Notes: generated by a model not told the origin, from the sequence alone. 17,039 nt of DNA from JBBDSH01 sp040905045 (GCA_040905045.1 JBBDSH010000094.1:1-17039), one strand, 5' to 3'; shown: positions 7,259-15,114, numbered from the stretch's first letter. Numbers and translations are program-made.

Positions 7259-7412
7259 GTTCCAAATCCGCGTTCAATTCGGGGACATATAAGCGGACCG
7301 TATGCGGCAGGGAGGCCGCATTCGAGCTACAGAGCCTGCCCCGGACTTGATCCGGGGGATGTATTTACCGCGTGTCCGCGTTATGTTGCCGAATTGAACA
7401 CGGATTTGGAAC
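7259..7412. mobile_element. MITE-like palindromic element with about 40-bp imperfect inverted repeats
   Basis: The first 24 bases (7259-7282, starting GTTCCAAATCCG) are the reverse complement of 7389-7412, which ends CGGATTTGGAAC, with a single mismatch. With small gaps the complementarity continues inward to about 7298 and 7374 (GCGGAC against GTCCGC). The core of about 75 bp holds blocks A and B that also occur at 5810-5954. No reading frame worth naming lies inside and I see no clear target-site duplication. The TTCAATTCGGGGACAT sequence resembles intergenic sequence I associate with REP/RAYT-type IS200-like elements in gammaproteobacteria, from memory only. It lies between the divergent MetE-like and MscS genes, so it probably sits in their promoter region. 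Confidence 0.65.
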
Positions 7413-7509
7413 ACTTATTTAAAAATACAGCCCGGTAAAGTAGCCGATGCCGACAGGGTGAAATTTCATTATAGTAGCAGGGAGCAGTTGCCGACAGGAG
7501 ACGTTGACC

Positions 7510-8817
7510 GTGGACATCGCAGCACTGAAGACAAACATCAGCCAGTTCCTTGACACCGCCATCAAGTGGAGCAGCAGTCCCGAGTTCTATGCCGAATGCG
7601 GCATCATCCTCCTGGCCGTGATCCTGGCCTATTCCTTCGCGGTGCTCCTGAAAAGATATTCCCCCATACTGCACCAGGAGCCCGAATCGGGCGTCTGGCT
7701 GCCGCTCAAGAAAGGCATTTACAGTATCAGCGATCTGCTGTTCCCCTTGTTCACCATCCCGGCCCTGGGCATCGCCGTTGAAATAAGCGAGTTCCTGCTT
7801 TCGCAAAGCTGGCTGGTACGCATCTGCCAGAGCCTGGCGGTGGTCTTTGCATTGTATTCCATCGTCACCCGCTTCGTGAGCAACGTTTTCATCAACATTA
7901 TCTTCAAATGGTTCATTATTCCCATCTCGATACTGGCCATATTCGATGTTTTGACTCCCATCATCGCGTACCTGGAAGCACTGGACATACAGCTAGGCAA
8001 CATTCGCCTGTCCGCCTACGGTCTGGCGCGGGTCGTCATTTTCGGATCGATCCTGTTGTGGCTGGGTATTCTCTTCAACAATATCGGCCAGCAACTGATC
8101 CGCAAACAGGAAACCATCAACCTCGAGATCCGCGAGATCTTCGCCCAGCTGTTCCAAGTCACCCTGTTCATAGTGATCTTTATTCTGCTGCTGCAGATCA
8201 TGGGCGTGAATCTCACGGCCCTGGCCGTGTTCGGCGGCGCCCTGGGCGTGGGGCTCGGCTTCGGCCTGCAGGCCATCGCCTCCAACTTCATCTCCGGTCT
8301 CATCATCCTCATGGATCGTTCCATCAAGGTCGGAGACTACATCGAGCTGGACGACGAACGCACCGGTACTATTCGCGACATCAATATGCGCTCTACTCTG
8401 ATGGAGACCTTCGACGGCAAAGACGTCATGGTCCCCAACGAACAGTTCATCACCACCCGCTTCGTCAACTGGACGCACAAGAACAAGAAACAACGCTACG
8501 ATCTGCATTTCCAGGTGTCCTATAACACCGACATTCCGAAGATGCTGGAGATCGTCAAGCAGACGGTCCGCTCCCATCCCCAGGTGATCAACGAGCAGGA
8601 CACGCCCATCGAGGAGCTGGCGGACGCCGAAATCGAGGAATTCGGTGAATCCGGCATTAACATCCTGGTGGAGTTCTGGATGGAAGGCATCGACGACGGC
8701 GTCAACCGCGTCGGCGCCGATCTGCTGCTCATGATCTGGCAGGCACTGAAGGACAACAACATCGAGATCCCGTTCCCGCAGCGGGATGTGCACCTGATAA
8801 ATCCGGGCGGCACATAA
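7510..8817 (+). CDS. MscS-family mechanosensitive ion channel
   Basis: The protein has several N-terminal membrane segments (approximately residues 25-46, 73-93, 103-120, 125-147, 158-180 and 205-225). These are followed by the pore-lining helix and beta domain typical of MscS: LAVFGGALGVGLGFGLQAIA, then NFISGLIILMDRSIKVGDYIEL and GTIRDINMRST, and a cytoplasmic C-terminal domain ending in IEIPFPQRDVHL. At 435 residues it is longer than E. coli MscS (286) because of the extra N-terminal helices, as in YbdG-type or other mid-sized members. It would open under membrane tension to release solutes on osmotic downshift. I chose GTG 7510, 9 bp after AGGAG (7496-7500), over the in-frame TTG at 7504, which would be only 3 bp from the same site. 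A macrodomain gene follows after 108 bp. Confidence 0.92.
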   Translation: MDIAALKTNISQFLDTAIKWSSSPEFYAECGIILLAVILAYSFAVLLKRYSPILHQEPESGVWLPLKKGIYSISDLLFPLFTIPALGIAVEISEFLLSQSWLVRICQSLAVVFALYSIVTRFVSNVFINIIFKWFIIPISILAIFDVLTPIIAYLEALDIQLGNIRLSAYGLARVVIFGSILLWLGILFNNIGQQLIRKQETINLEIREIFAQLFQVTLFIVIFILLLQIMGVNLTALAVFGGALGVGLGFGLQAIASNFISGLIILMDRSIKVGDYIELDDERTGTIRDINMRSTLMETFDGKDVMVPNEQFITTRFVNWTHKNKKQRYDLHFQVSYNTDIPKMLEIVKQTVRSHPQVINEQDTPIEELADAEIEEFGESGINILVEFWMEGIDDGVNRVGADLLLMIWQALKDNNIEIPFPQRDVHLINPGGT

Positions 8818-8925
8818 GGTAATCCGGGTGTTCAGCGGCGGCTTTCATTGCTATGGTATTTTATCGCTTCCAGGAGCCGGCGGAATATACATTCAGCCTC
8901 GGTTCAACAGCGGGAGGAGCATGCC

Positions 8926-9462
8926 ATGACCACACACACCATCAACGATGTGAAAATCGAATGCATCAAGGGGAATATCGCCGACCAGCCGGACATGGAG
9001 GCCGTCGTCAACGCCGCCAATGCCGAGCTGCGCATCGGCAGCGGCGTGGCCGGCGCACTGCATCGCGCCGCCGGGCAGGGACTGGAGGAGGAATGCCGGC
9101 CGCTGGCACCCATCAAGCCCGGCATGGCGGTGATCACCGGCGCCCACAATCTGCCCAACCGCCATGTCATCCACTGCCTGGGCCCGATCTACGGCGTGGA
9201 CGAACCTTCCGACCAATTGCTGGCCGCCTGTTACCGCAACGCCCTGTTGCTGGCCGATCAGAAACGCATCGCCTCGCTGGCGTTCCCGGCCCTCTCCACC
9301 GGCGCCTTCGGCTTTCCCATGGAACCGGCGGCCAGGATCGCCTTTCGCACCGTACTGGACGAAATCCCGCAGCTGGCAATCGTCAAACACATTCGCTTCG
9401 TCCTCTTCAGCGAGGCGGATCAGAAACTGCACGCGGACGTACTCGCGGAGACGGCGGCATGA
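8926..9462 (+). CDS. Macrodomain protein (ADP-ribose-binding, COG2110 type)
   Basis: The 178 residues form one macrodomain. KGNIADQPDMEAVVNAANAE (15-34) gives the ADP-ribose-binding GDI-like motif and the conserved Asn pair, GSGVAGALHRAAG (38-50) the glycine-rich loop, and PALSTGAFGFP (121-131) the distal-ribose/phosphate loop. Family members bind ADP-ribose and often hydrolyse O-acetyl-ADP-ribose or ADP-ribosyl protein esters. The Asp that follows the glycine loop in YmdB/MacroD enzymes (GGGVDGA) is Ala here (GSGVAGA), as in some AF1521-like macrodomains, so the activity should not be assumed to be YmdB-like. The start is ATG 8926, 6 bp after GGGAGGAG; the ATG at 8921 is out of frame and too close. 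No ADP-ribosyltransferase is visible nearby. Confidence 0.92.
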   Translation: MTTHTINDVKIECIKGNIADQPDMEAVVNAANAELRIGSGVAGALHRAAGQGLEEECRPLAPIKPGMAVITGAHNLPNRHVIHCLGPIYGVDEPSDQLLAACYRNALLLADQKRIASLAFPALSTGAFGFPMEPAARIAFRTVLDEIPQLAIVKHIRFVLFSEADQKLHADVLAETAA

Positions 9463-9511
9463 GCGCCGCACGCGAGCGTCCGGACTATTTCCTGAAGTGC
9501 AACGCATTGAC

Positions 9512-9540
9512 TTGTCATTCGCCGCCCTGCCGCGGATAAT
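9512..9540 (+). promoter_or_regulatory. Predicted sigma70 promoter for pepN
   Basis: TTGTCA at 9512-9517 and GATAAT at 9535-9540 each match consensus in five of six bases and are separated by exactly 17 bp. Transcription would start near 9547 and leave a leader of about 100 bases before the pepN ATG at 9650. It lies in the 187-bp gap after the macrodomain gene, suggesting pepN is transcribed on its own. Confidence 0.5.
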
Positions 9541-9649
9541 CCATGGCCATCATCGGCTGTCGGCCGCCGATATTTCACCATCTGACTAACAGACCCGCAC
9601 ATTCAAAACCCGTTTGCCGTATACCGCACGGGAGAAGAGGCTTGCCTCC

Positions 9650-12322
9650 ATGACATCAGCACCCGAAACCAAATACCGCAAGGACTACACCGCGCCTGCC
9701 TGTCTTGTCCACCAGGTGGAACTGACCGTTGATATACGTGACAGGACACAGGTGGAGGCCGAGCTGCAAATGGAACGCAATCCGGCGAGTGTCGCCGGAG
9801 CGCCCCTGAAACTGGACGGTGAAAACCTGAAACTGCTGTCCCTGGAAATCGATGGTACGGCGTTGGGCGAGGGCGACTATAAACTGCACCAGGACGGCCT
9901 GACGATCCCGACACCGCCGGACAGGTTCGTGCTGAAAACCCGGGTGGAGATCGATCCCGATAACAACACCGCACTGGAAGGGCTGTACCGCTCGGACGAG
10001 ATCCTCTGCACCCAGTGCGAGGCGGAAGGTTTCCGTCACATCACCTATTACCCGGATCGCCCCGATGTCATGGCCGCCTTCCGTACCACCATTCATGCCG
10101 ACAAGTCGCGCTACCCGGTATTACTCTGCAACGGCAATCCGGTGGATCGCGGCGGGGACGGTGACCGTCACTGGGTCACCTGGGAGGATCCCTATCCGAA
10201 ACCTTCCTACCTGTTCGCCCTGGTGGCCGGCGATCTGGCCTGTGTCGAGGACAGCTATACCACCGGCAGCGGCCGCCACGTGGCGCTGCGATTTTACGTG
10301 GATCACGGCAACGAATCCCGCAGCAAGCATGCCATGGAATCCCTCAAGCGGGCCATGACCTGGGACGAACGGGTCTACGGGCTGGAATACGATCTGGACA
10401 TTTACATGGTCGTCGCCGTCTCCGCCTTCAACATGGGTGCCATGGAAAACAAGGGACTAAACCTGTTCAACGATCGCTTCGTGCTGGCCGACGATACCAC
10501 CGCCACGGACGAGGATTACCTGCATATCGAGGACGTCATCGCCCACGAGTATTTTCATAACTGGACCGGCAACCGCGTCACACTGCGCGACTGGTTCCAG
10601 CTCAGCCTGAAGGAAAGCCTGACCGTGTTCCGCGAGCAGTCGTTCAGCGCCGACCAGGGCCTGGCGGCGGTTAAGCGCATCGGTGACGTGCGCATGTTGC
10701 GCCGCATGCAATTCCCCGAGGATGCGAGTCCCATGGCGCATCCGGTGCGGCCGGAATCCTATATTGAAATGAACAACTTCTATACGGCGACCGTGTATGA
10801 AAAGGGCGCCGAGGTGATCCGCATGATGCATACCATCCTCGGCGACGCGCTCTTTGTGCGCGGTGTACAGGACTATCTGTCGCGCTACGACGGCCGGGCC
10901 GTCACCATCGAGGATTTTGTCGCGACACTGGAGGAAAGCGCCGGCGCGGATCTGCGGCAGTTCCGGCTCTGGTACAGCCAGGCCGGCACACCAAGGCTCG
11001 AAGTCACGGAAGATTATGATGCCGAGGAGCAGGTTTATACATTAAACGTGCGCCAGGAATTGAAACCAACGCCGGGCCAGAAGGAAAAACAACCCATGCA
11101 CATCCCGCTGGTGCTGGGCCTGATCGACGACAACGGCGATGCATTAACGCCGGTTATCGATACCGATGCCGACGTTACCATGCAGACGGAGACACAGGCA
11201 CTGGTTCATCTGCGCGAAGCGGAAACGGTGATCCGTTTCCGTAACTGCCGCAACCGGCCGGTGGCCTCGCTGCTGCGCGGTTTCTCGGCGCCGGTTATTC
11301 TCGATCCGCCACACAGTGAAACGGATCTGCATTTCCTGGTACGCCATGACAGCGACCCATTCTGCCGCTGGGATGCCTGCCAGCAGGTCTTGCTGCGTGC
11401 CGCTCTGCGCGCCGTCGAAACCATTCAGGGCGGCGGCGAACCCGCGTTTGAAACGGCACTGGGCGAAACCTTCGCCGAACTGATCAGCGGCCCCATCGAG
11501 GATGACGCATTGACGGCGGATATGCTGTCGCCGCCCGGCGAAACCTACATCGCCGAACAAATGGACGTCATCGACCCGGGTGCCGTAGTGGCGGCACACC
11601 AGGCACTGAAACAACACCTGGCCGCGGCCCTGGGCGAACGCCTTGAACCGTTGTATGAATCCCTGAGCGCCACGGCTGCCTACACTTTCGATGCGGCAAA
11701 TACCGGGCGCCGCCGTCTGCAGCGGGTAATCATGGAATATCTGGGTGAGTTCAATCCGGAGGCCCTGGCGCGGCACTGCCGGACCCAGTATGAACAGGCC
11801 GACAACATGACCGATATGCTGGCAAGCCTGGCGGCGGTCAACAACCTGCCCGGCGAGACGCGCGAATCCCTGTTTGCGGATTTCGAGCGGCGCTGGCGCG
11901 ACAACGCCCTGGTCATGGACAAATGGTTCCGGCTGCAGGCCACCGCACGCCGCGAGGACATACTCGAGCATCTGGAAACGCTTATGCGGCATCCAATCTT
12001 CAGCCTGCGCAATCCCAACCGCCTGCGGGCAGTGATCGGCGCCTTCTCCGTCGACAACATGCCGGGGCTGCACAGGGCCGACGGCAGCGGTTACCGTTTT
12101 ATTGCCGATTATGTGCTGAAGATCGATCAACTCAACGGTCAGATGTCCGCCCGTCTGGCGGGCAGCCTGGCACGCTGGCGGCGCTATGAACCGGAACGAT
12201 CACGGCTAATGCGCGCCGAACTGGAACGTATTGCCGGCACGGAAACCCTCAGCAGCAACCTCTACGAAGTCGTCAGCAAGAGTCTGGAAGAGGAAACCGA
12301 TCCGGGAACACCAGCCGGGTAA
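9650..12322 (+). CDS. pepN: Aminopeptidase N, M1-family zinc metallopeptidase
   Basis: At 890 residues it matches the bacterial PepN class (E. coli 870). The M1 hallmarks are all intact: the exopeptidase motif GAMEN at 263-267, HEYFH (HExxH) at 299-303 and the third zinc ligand E322 in LSLKESL, 18 residues on. The N-terminus TKYRKDYTAP is the usual PepN opening. The C-terminal helical DUF3458-type region ends with SLARWRRYEPERSRLMRAEL. The cytoplasmic enzyme removes N-terminal amino acids from peptides released by protein turnover. I chose ATG 9650 because a GGAGAAGAGG ribosome site lies about 9 bp upstream and the protein then starts like its homologues. An in-frame TTG at 9614 would add 12 residues upstream of that site. 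It is monocistronic; the ars promoter starts 28 bp after its stop. Confidence 0.97.
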   Translation: MTSAPETKYRKDYTAPACLVHQVELTVDIRDRTQVEAELQMERNPASVAGAPLKLDGENLKLLSLEIDGTALGEGDYKLHQDGLTIPTPPDRFVLKTRVEIDPDNNTALEGLYRSDEILCTQCEAEGFRHITYYPDRPDVMAAFRTTIHADKSRYPVLLCNGNPVDRGGDGDRHWVTWEDPYPKPSYLFALVAGDLACVEDSYTTGSGRHVALRFYVDHGNESRSKHAMESLKRAMTWDERVYGLEYDLDIYMVVAVSAFNMGAMENKGLNLFNDRFVLADDTTATDEDYLHIEDVIAHEYFHNWTGNRVTLRDWFQLSLKESLTVFREQSFSADQGLAAVKRIGDVRMLRRMQFPEDASPMAHPVRPESYIEMNNFYTATVYEKGAEVIRMMHTILGDALFVRGVQDYLSRYDGRAVTIEDFVATLEESAGADLRQFRLWYSQAGTPRLEVTEDYDAEEQVYTLNVRQELKPTPGQKEKQPMHIPLVLGLIDDNGDALTPVIDTDADVTMQTETQALVHLREAETVIRFRNCRNRPVASLLRGFSAPVILDPPHSETDLHFLVRHDSDPFCRWDACQQVLLRAALRAVETIQGGGEPAFETALGETFAELISGPIEDDALTADMLSPPGETYIAEQMDVIDPGAVVAAHQALKQHLAAALGERLEPLYESLSATAAYTFDAANTGRRRLQRVIMEYLGEFNPEALARHCRTQYEQADNMTDMLASLAAVNNLPGETRESLFADFERRWRDNALVMDKWFRLQATARREDILEHLETLMRHPIFSLRNPNRLRAVIGAFSVDNMPGLHRADGSGYRFIADYVLKIDQLNGQMSARLAGSLARWRRYEPERSRLMRAELERIAGTETLSSNLYEVVSKSLEEETDPGTPAG

Positions 12323-12350
12323 GGCACTCCCGCAGACTCCCCGTCTCAGC

Positions 12351-12379
12351 TTGACTTTCCGGCGAGTCATCTATATCGT
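12351..12379 (+). promoter_or_regulatory. Predicted sigma70 promoter of the ars operon
   Basis: TTGACT at 12351-12356 is followed after 17 bp by TATCGT at 12374-12379 (four of six consensus bases). Predicted initiation is near 12386, leaving a leader of about 24 bases before the arsR ATG. The -10 lies inside the palindrome at 12374-12398, an arrangement in which a bound ArsR dimer would block RNA polymerase. Confidence 0.55.
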
Positions 12380-12398
12380 TAATCGGCGATTAACGATA
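12374..12398. promoter_or_regulatory. Probable ArsR operator, perfect 25-bp palindrome
   Basis: TATCGTTAATCG (12374-12385) and CGATTAACGATA (12387-12398) are perfect 12-bp complementary arms around one central G. The site ends one base before the arsR ribosome site AGGAGG (12400-12405). Its length, symmetry and position over the -10 fit the site of a dimeric winged-helix ArsR/SmtB repressor, and arsR is the next gene. Autoregulation is inferred from this placement. Confidence 0.8.
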
Positions 12399-12409
12399 CA
12401 GGAGGCGCC

Positions 12410-12787
12410 ATGCCGACTGCAACACAGCCACCAGCCGGCCCGGCGCTCCAGTCCGTTCCCGGCCCGGACAGCGAACGAATCGCCGCTGTTGCCAAGGCCC
12501 TGGGACATCCGGCCCGGGTCGCCATTGTGCAATTGCTGCTGGAGAAACAGTCCTGCATCGGCTGCGATATTGTCGAGGAAGTGGGCCTGGCGCAATCAAC
12601 GGTGTCGGAACACCTGCGCATTCTCAAAGACGCCGGCGTCATTACCGGCGCCATCGAACGCCCGCGGGTCTGTTATTCCCTCAATCCGGACAGCCTCATG
12701 CCCCTGGCCGCCCTGCTGAATACCGTGTTCATGAAAGACAGCCGGAATGAACTGAGCGGTTCCATCTGCTGCCCGCCGAATGAATAA
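12410..12787 (+). CDS. arsR: ArsR-family arsenic-responsive transcriptional repressor
   Basis: This 125-residue winged-helix protein has the ArsR/SmtB core: KALGHPARVAIVQLLLEKQS (29-48), recognition helix LAQSTVSEHLRILKDAGVI (60-78) and beta wing IERPRVCYSL (82-91). Cysteines that could bind arsenite are C49 and C52 (SCIGCDI, where E. coli ArsR has its ELCVCDL pair), C88, and a vicinal pair C120-C121 at the C-terminus (SICCPPNE). Family members repress the operon until trivalent arsenic binds and weakens DNA binding. The start at 12410 is fixed by AGGAGG 4 bp upstream. It is the first gene of arsR-acr3-arsC, with 47 bp to acr3. The target is very likely the palindrome just upstream. A different metalloid or metal inducer is possible but unlikely given the partner genes. 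Confidence 0.95.
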   Translation: MPTATQPPAGPALQSVPGPDSERIAAVAKALGHPARVAIVQLLLEKQSCIGCDIVEEVGLAQSTVSEHLRILKDAGVITGAIERPRVCYSLNPDSLMPLAALLNTVFMKDSRNELSGSICCPPNE

Positions 12788-12834
12788 CCACGCCATCGTC
12801 TACAGACGACGGCCCTACTGAAGAAATTGTTGCC

Positions 12835-13917
12835 ATGACACAGAACACGCCGGTAAAAAGGCTGTCCTTTCTCGACCGCCACCTGACTCTCTGGATCTTC
12901 GCGGCCATGGCCCTGGGCGTCACCCTGGGCTCGGTCTTCGAGGGACTGCCGGACGCCCTGGAAGGGATGTCCGTGGGCACCACCAACATCCCCATCGCCG
13001 TCGGCCTGATCCTGATGATGTATCCGCCGCTGGCGCGGGTACGCTACGAAGAACTGCCGCTGGTCTTCCGGGACACGCGTGTGCTGGCCCTGTCGCTGGT
13101 GCAGAACTGGCTCATCGGGCCGGTGCTCATGTTCGCGCTGGCCGTTCTGTTCCTGCGCGATTATCCGGAATACATGACCGGACTGATCCTTATCGGCCTG
13201 GCCCGTTGCATCGCCATGGTCCTGGTCTGGAACCAGCTTGCCGGGGGCAATAACCAGTACGTGGCGGCGCTGGTCGCCTTCAATTCCATATTCCAGATCG
13301 TCTTCTTCAGCGTTTATGCCTGGTTCTTCCTGACCGTGCTGCCGCCGCTCCTGGGCCTGGAAGGCAGCGTCATCGACGTCACCTTCCTCTCCATCGCCGA
13401 GGCCGTGCTCATCTACCTGGGTATTCCCTTCGCCGCCGGTTTTCTGACCCGCCGCGTACTGACAAAAAGAAAAGGCGTCGACTGGTACGAGAGTCGTTTT
13501 CTGCCGAAAATCGCGCCGGTCACGCTGCTCGCGCTGTTATTCACCATCCTGGCCATGTTTTCCCTCAAGGGCGGCATGGTGCTGGAACTGCCTCTGGATG
13601 CCGTGCGTATCGCCGTGCCCCTGGCGTTGTATTTCGTCATCATGTTCATCGTCAGTTTCTGGATGGGCAGGTTTATCAATGCCGATTACCCGCGCACCAC
13701 CGCCATCGCCTTTACCGCGGCCAGCAACAATTTCGAACTGGCCATTGCGGTGGCCATCGCCACCTTCGGACTGGCCTCGCCGGTGGCCTTTGCCACCGTC
13801 ATCGGCCCGCTGGTGGAAGTGCCGGTGCTGATTTCCCTGGTCAGCGTCGCCCTGTGGCTGCGGCGACGCTGGTTCCCCGCGGATGCCGGCAATGCGGCGG
13901 GCCAAACAGTAAAATAA
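12835..13917 (+). CDS. arsB: Arsenite efflux transporter, Acr3 family
   Basis: This 360-residue polytopic membrane protein has about ten helices and belongs to the Acr3 family (often named acr3 or, as a synonym, arsB; unrelated to E. coli ArsB). The two residues known to be essential in Acr3 are present and spaced as expected: C125 in GLARCIAMVLVWN and E301 in AFTAASNNFELAIAVA. It exports arsenite driven by the proton motive force from the inner membrane. The short N-terminal region LSFLDRHLTLWIFAAMALGV is typical of the bacterial Acr3(1) type. Its ATG lies 47 bp after arsR and its stop is 10 bp before the arsC ATG, supporting one transcript. I see no strong ribosome site immediately before the ATG (GAAGAAATTGTTGCC), so translation may rely on modest initiation. 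Confidence 0.96.
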   Translation: MTQNTPVKRLSFLDRHLTLWIFAAMALGVTLGSVFEGLPDALEGMSVGTTNIPIAVGLILMMYPPLARVRYEELPLVFRDTRVLALSLVQNWLIGPVLMFALAVLFLRDYPEYMTGLILIGLARCIAMVLVWNQLAGGNNQYVAALVAFNSIFQIVFFSVYAWFFLTVLPPLLGLEGSVIDVTFLSIAEAVLIYLGIPFAAGFLTRRVLTKRKGVDWYESRFLPKIAPVTLLALLFTILAMFSLKGGMVLELPLDAVRIAVPLALYFVIMFIVSFWMGRFINADYPRTTAIAFTAASNNFELAIAVAIATFGLASPVAFATVIGPLVEVPVLISLVSVALWLRRRWFPADAGNAAGQTVK

Positions 13918-13927
13918 GAAACGGATC

Positions 13928-14353
13928 ATGTACCGAATCCTGTTCCTATGTGTCGCCAATTCCGCCCGCAGCCAGATGGCGGAGGGGCTGGCCCGGCATT
14001 TCCTCAATAATGACAATATCGAGGTCATGAGCGCCGGTTCCGAACCCGCGACCGTCAATCCATGCGCCGTCGAGGCCATGGCCGAGCTGGATATCGATAT
14101 CTCCGCTCACTACTCGAAATCCGTCGACGACATCAATGTCGATAGCGTCGATCTGGTGATCACCCTCTGCGCCGAAGAGGTCTGCCCGGTGCTGCCGGGC
14201 CGCGTGCGACGCCTGCACTGGCCCATCCCCGATCCGGCGACAAAAGACACATCCATATCATCCGACGAAATGCGGCGTCGGTTTCGCGCGGCCCGTGACG
14301 AGATCAAGACCAGGATTCATAGCCTGCCGCAACTGATGAAACAGAAAGAGTAG
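13928..14353 (+). CDS. arsC: Arsenate reductase, thioredoxin-coupled LMW-phosphatase type
   Basis: This 141-residue protein has the low-molecular-weight tyrosine phosphatase fold. The P-loop CVANSARSQ gives nucleophile C8 and R14 (Cx5R). The redox pair of the thioredoxin-linked family is C81 and C86 in LCAEEVCPVLPG, matching C82 and C89 of plasmid pI258 ArsC but with a shorter spacing (4 residues between rather than 6). The acid loop PDPA supplies D102. It reduces arsenate to arsenite in the cytoplasm, passing the disulfide from C8 to C81/C86 and then to thioredoxin; the arsenite is exported by the upstream Acr3. The gene begins 10 bp after acr3. A glutaredoxin-type ArsC is excluded because that family is unrelated. 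Confidence 0.95.
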   Translation: MYRILFLCVANSARSQMAEGLARHFLNNDNIEVMSAGSEPATVNPCAVEAMAELDIDISAHYSKSVDDINVDSVDLVITLCAEEVCPVLPGRVRRLHWPIPDPATKDTSISSDEMRRRFRAARDEIKTRIHSLPQLMKQKE

Positions 14354-14402
14354 CCCGCACCGGCAATGGCGCCGGTCCGGCTCGGCGTCTATACTCGATA
14401 CC

Positions 14403-15086
14403 ATGCAACGCATCCTGATACTCAATGCCAAGGGCGGCTGCGGCAAGACCACCATCGCCACCAACCTGGCCGGCCATTTCGCCGATCAGGGTCTGGTTAC
14501 CGCGCTGATGGATTACGATCCGCAGGGGTCGAGCATGGCCTGGCTCAAGCTTCGCGATGCGGACCACCCGGATATCCAGGGAATCGCCGCCTTCCAGCGC
14601 CGACGCGGCGTGACCCGCGCCTTCCAGCTGCGGCCGCCGGAGAAGGCGGACCGGGTAATCATAGACGCGCCTTCGGGCGTGACGGGCATCCAGTTGGTGG
14701 ATTACGTGCAATCCGCGGATACCATCCTGCTCCCGGTATTGCCCTCCCCCATTGATATCCATGCCGCCGCCCATTTCATCCAGGACCTCCTGCTCATAGG
14801 AAAAATCCGCAAGCGTGGCATACGCCTGGGCATCGTCGCCAACCGCGTGCGCGAGAGGACACTGGTGTTTCAGGATCTGGAACGTTTCCTGACCACGCTC
14901 GGTATCCCCCTGGTTGCCAGCCTGCGCGACAGCCAGAACCACATGCGCGCCGCGGAACAGGGTCTGTCCATTCACGAACTCAAGGGAAGCCGCGTTGCGC
15001 CGGATCGAGAACGCTGGGATGCGCTGATCCGGTGGTTAAATGAAGAAGAGGTTGCCGTCTCCCCATCGGAACGGGACAGGGCTTGA
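14403..15086 (+). CDS. Orphan ParA/MinD-like P-loop ATPase
   Basis: This 227-residue protein is a deviant-Walker-A ATPase. KGGCGKTT at 10-17 carries the signature Lys (K10), DYDPQGSS at 37-44 is the A' motif and RVIIDAPSG at 84-92 is Walker B. There is no N-terminal DNA-binding domain and no ParB or parS nearby, so chromosome or plasmid partition cannot be claimed. Orphan ParA-like ATPases position diverse cellular cargo or serve unknown roles. The ars-linked ArsA ATPase belongs to the same SIMIBI class, but this protein lacks the duplicated halves and arsenic-binding cysteines of ArsA. It starts 49 bp after arsC. There is no ribosome site before the ATG; a TATACT sequence at 14390-14395 could be a -10 giving a leaderless message. 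Transcription ends at the hairpin at 15115-15152. Confidence 0.88.
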   Translation: MQRILILNAKGGCGKTTIATNLAGHFADQGLVTALMDYDPQGSSMAWLKLRDADHPDIQGIAAFQRRRGVTRAFQLRPPEKADRVIIDAPSGVTGIQLVDYVQSADTILLPVLPSPIDIHAAAHFIQDLLLIGKIRKRGIRLGIVANRVRERTLVFQDLERFLTTLGIPLVASLRDSQNHMRAAEQGLSIHELKGSRVAPDRERWDALIRWLNEEEVAVSPSERDRA

Positions 15087-15114
15087 CGCATTTATTTGAT
15101 CAAACGCAATCCAT

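Noticed and set aside
7993..8793. Long minus-strand frame opposite the MscS gene
   Set aside because: It is an Asp/Val/Gln-rich shadow translation without motifs or a ribosome site; the plus strand encodes a clear MscS channel.
9507..9540. TTGACT at 9507 as the pepN -35
   Set aside because: The spacing to GATAAT is 22 bp, too long; the overlapping TTGTCA at 9512 gives 17 bp and was preferred.
11144..12130. Long minus-strand frame inside pepN
   Set aside because: It is antisense to a continuous PepN C-terminal region, with no family features.
14359..14376. ACCGGC/GCCGGT hairpin after arsC as a terminator
   Set aside because: It has only six base pairs and no T-run, so it is not a convincing terminator for the ars operon.
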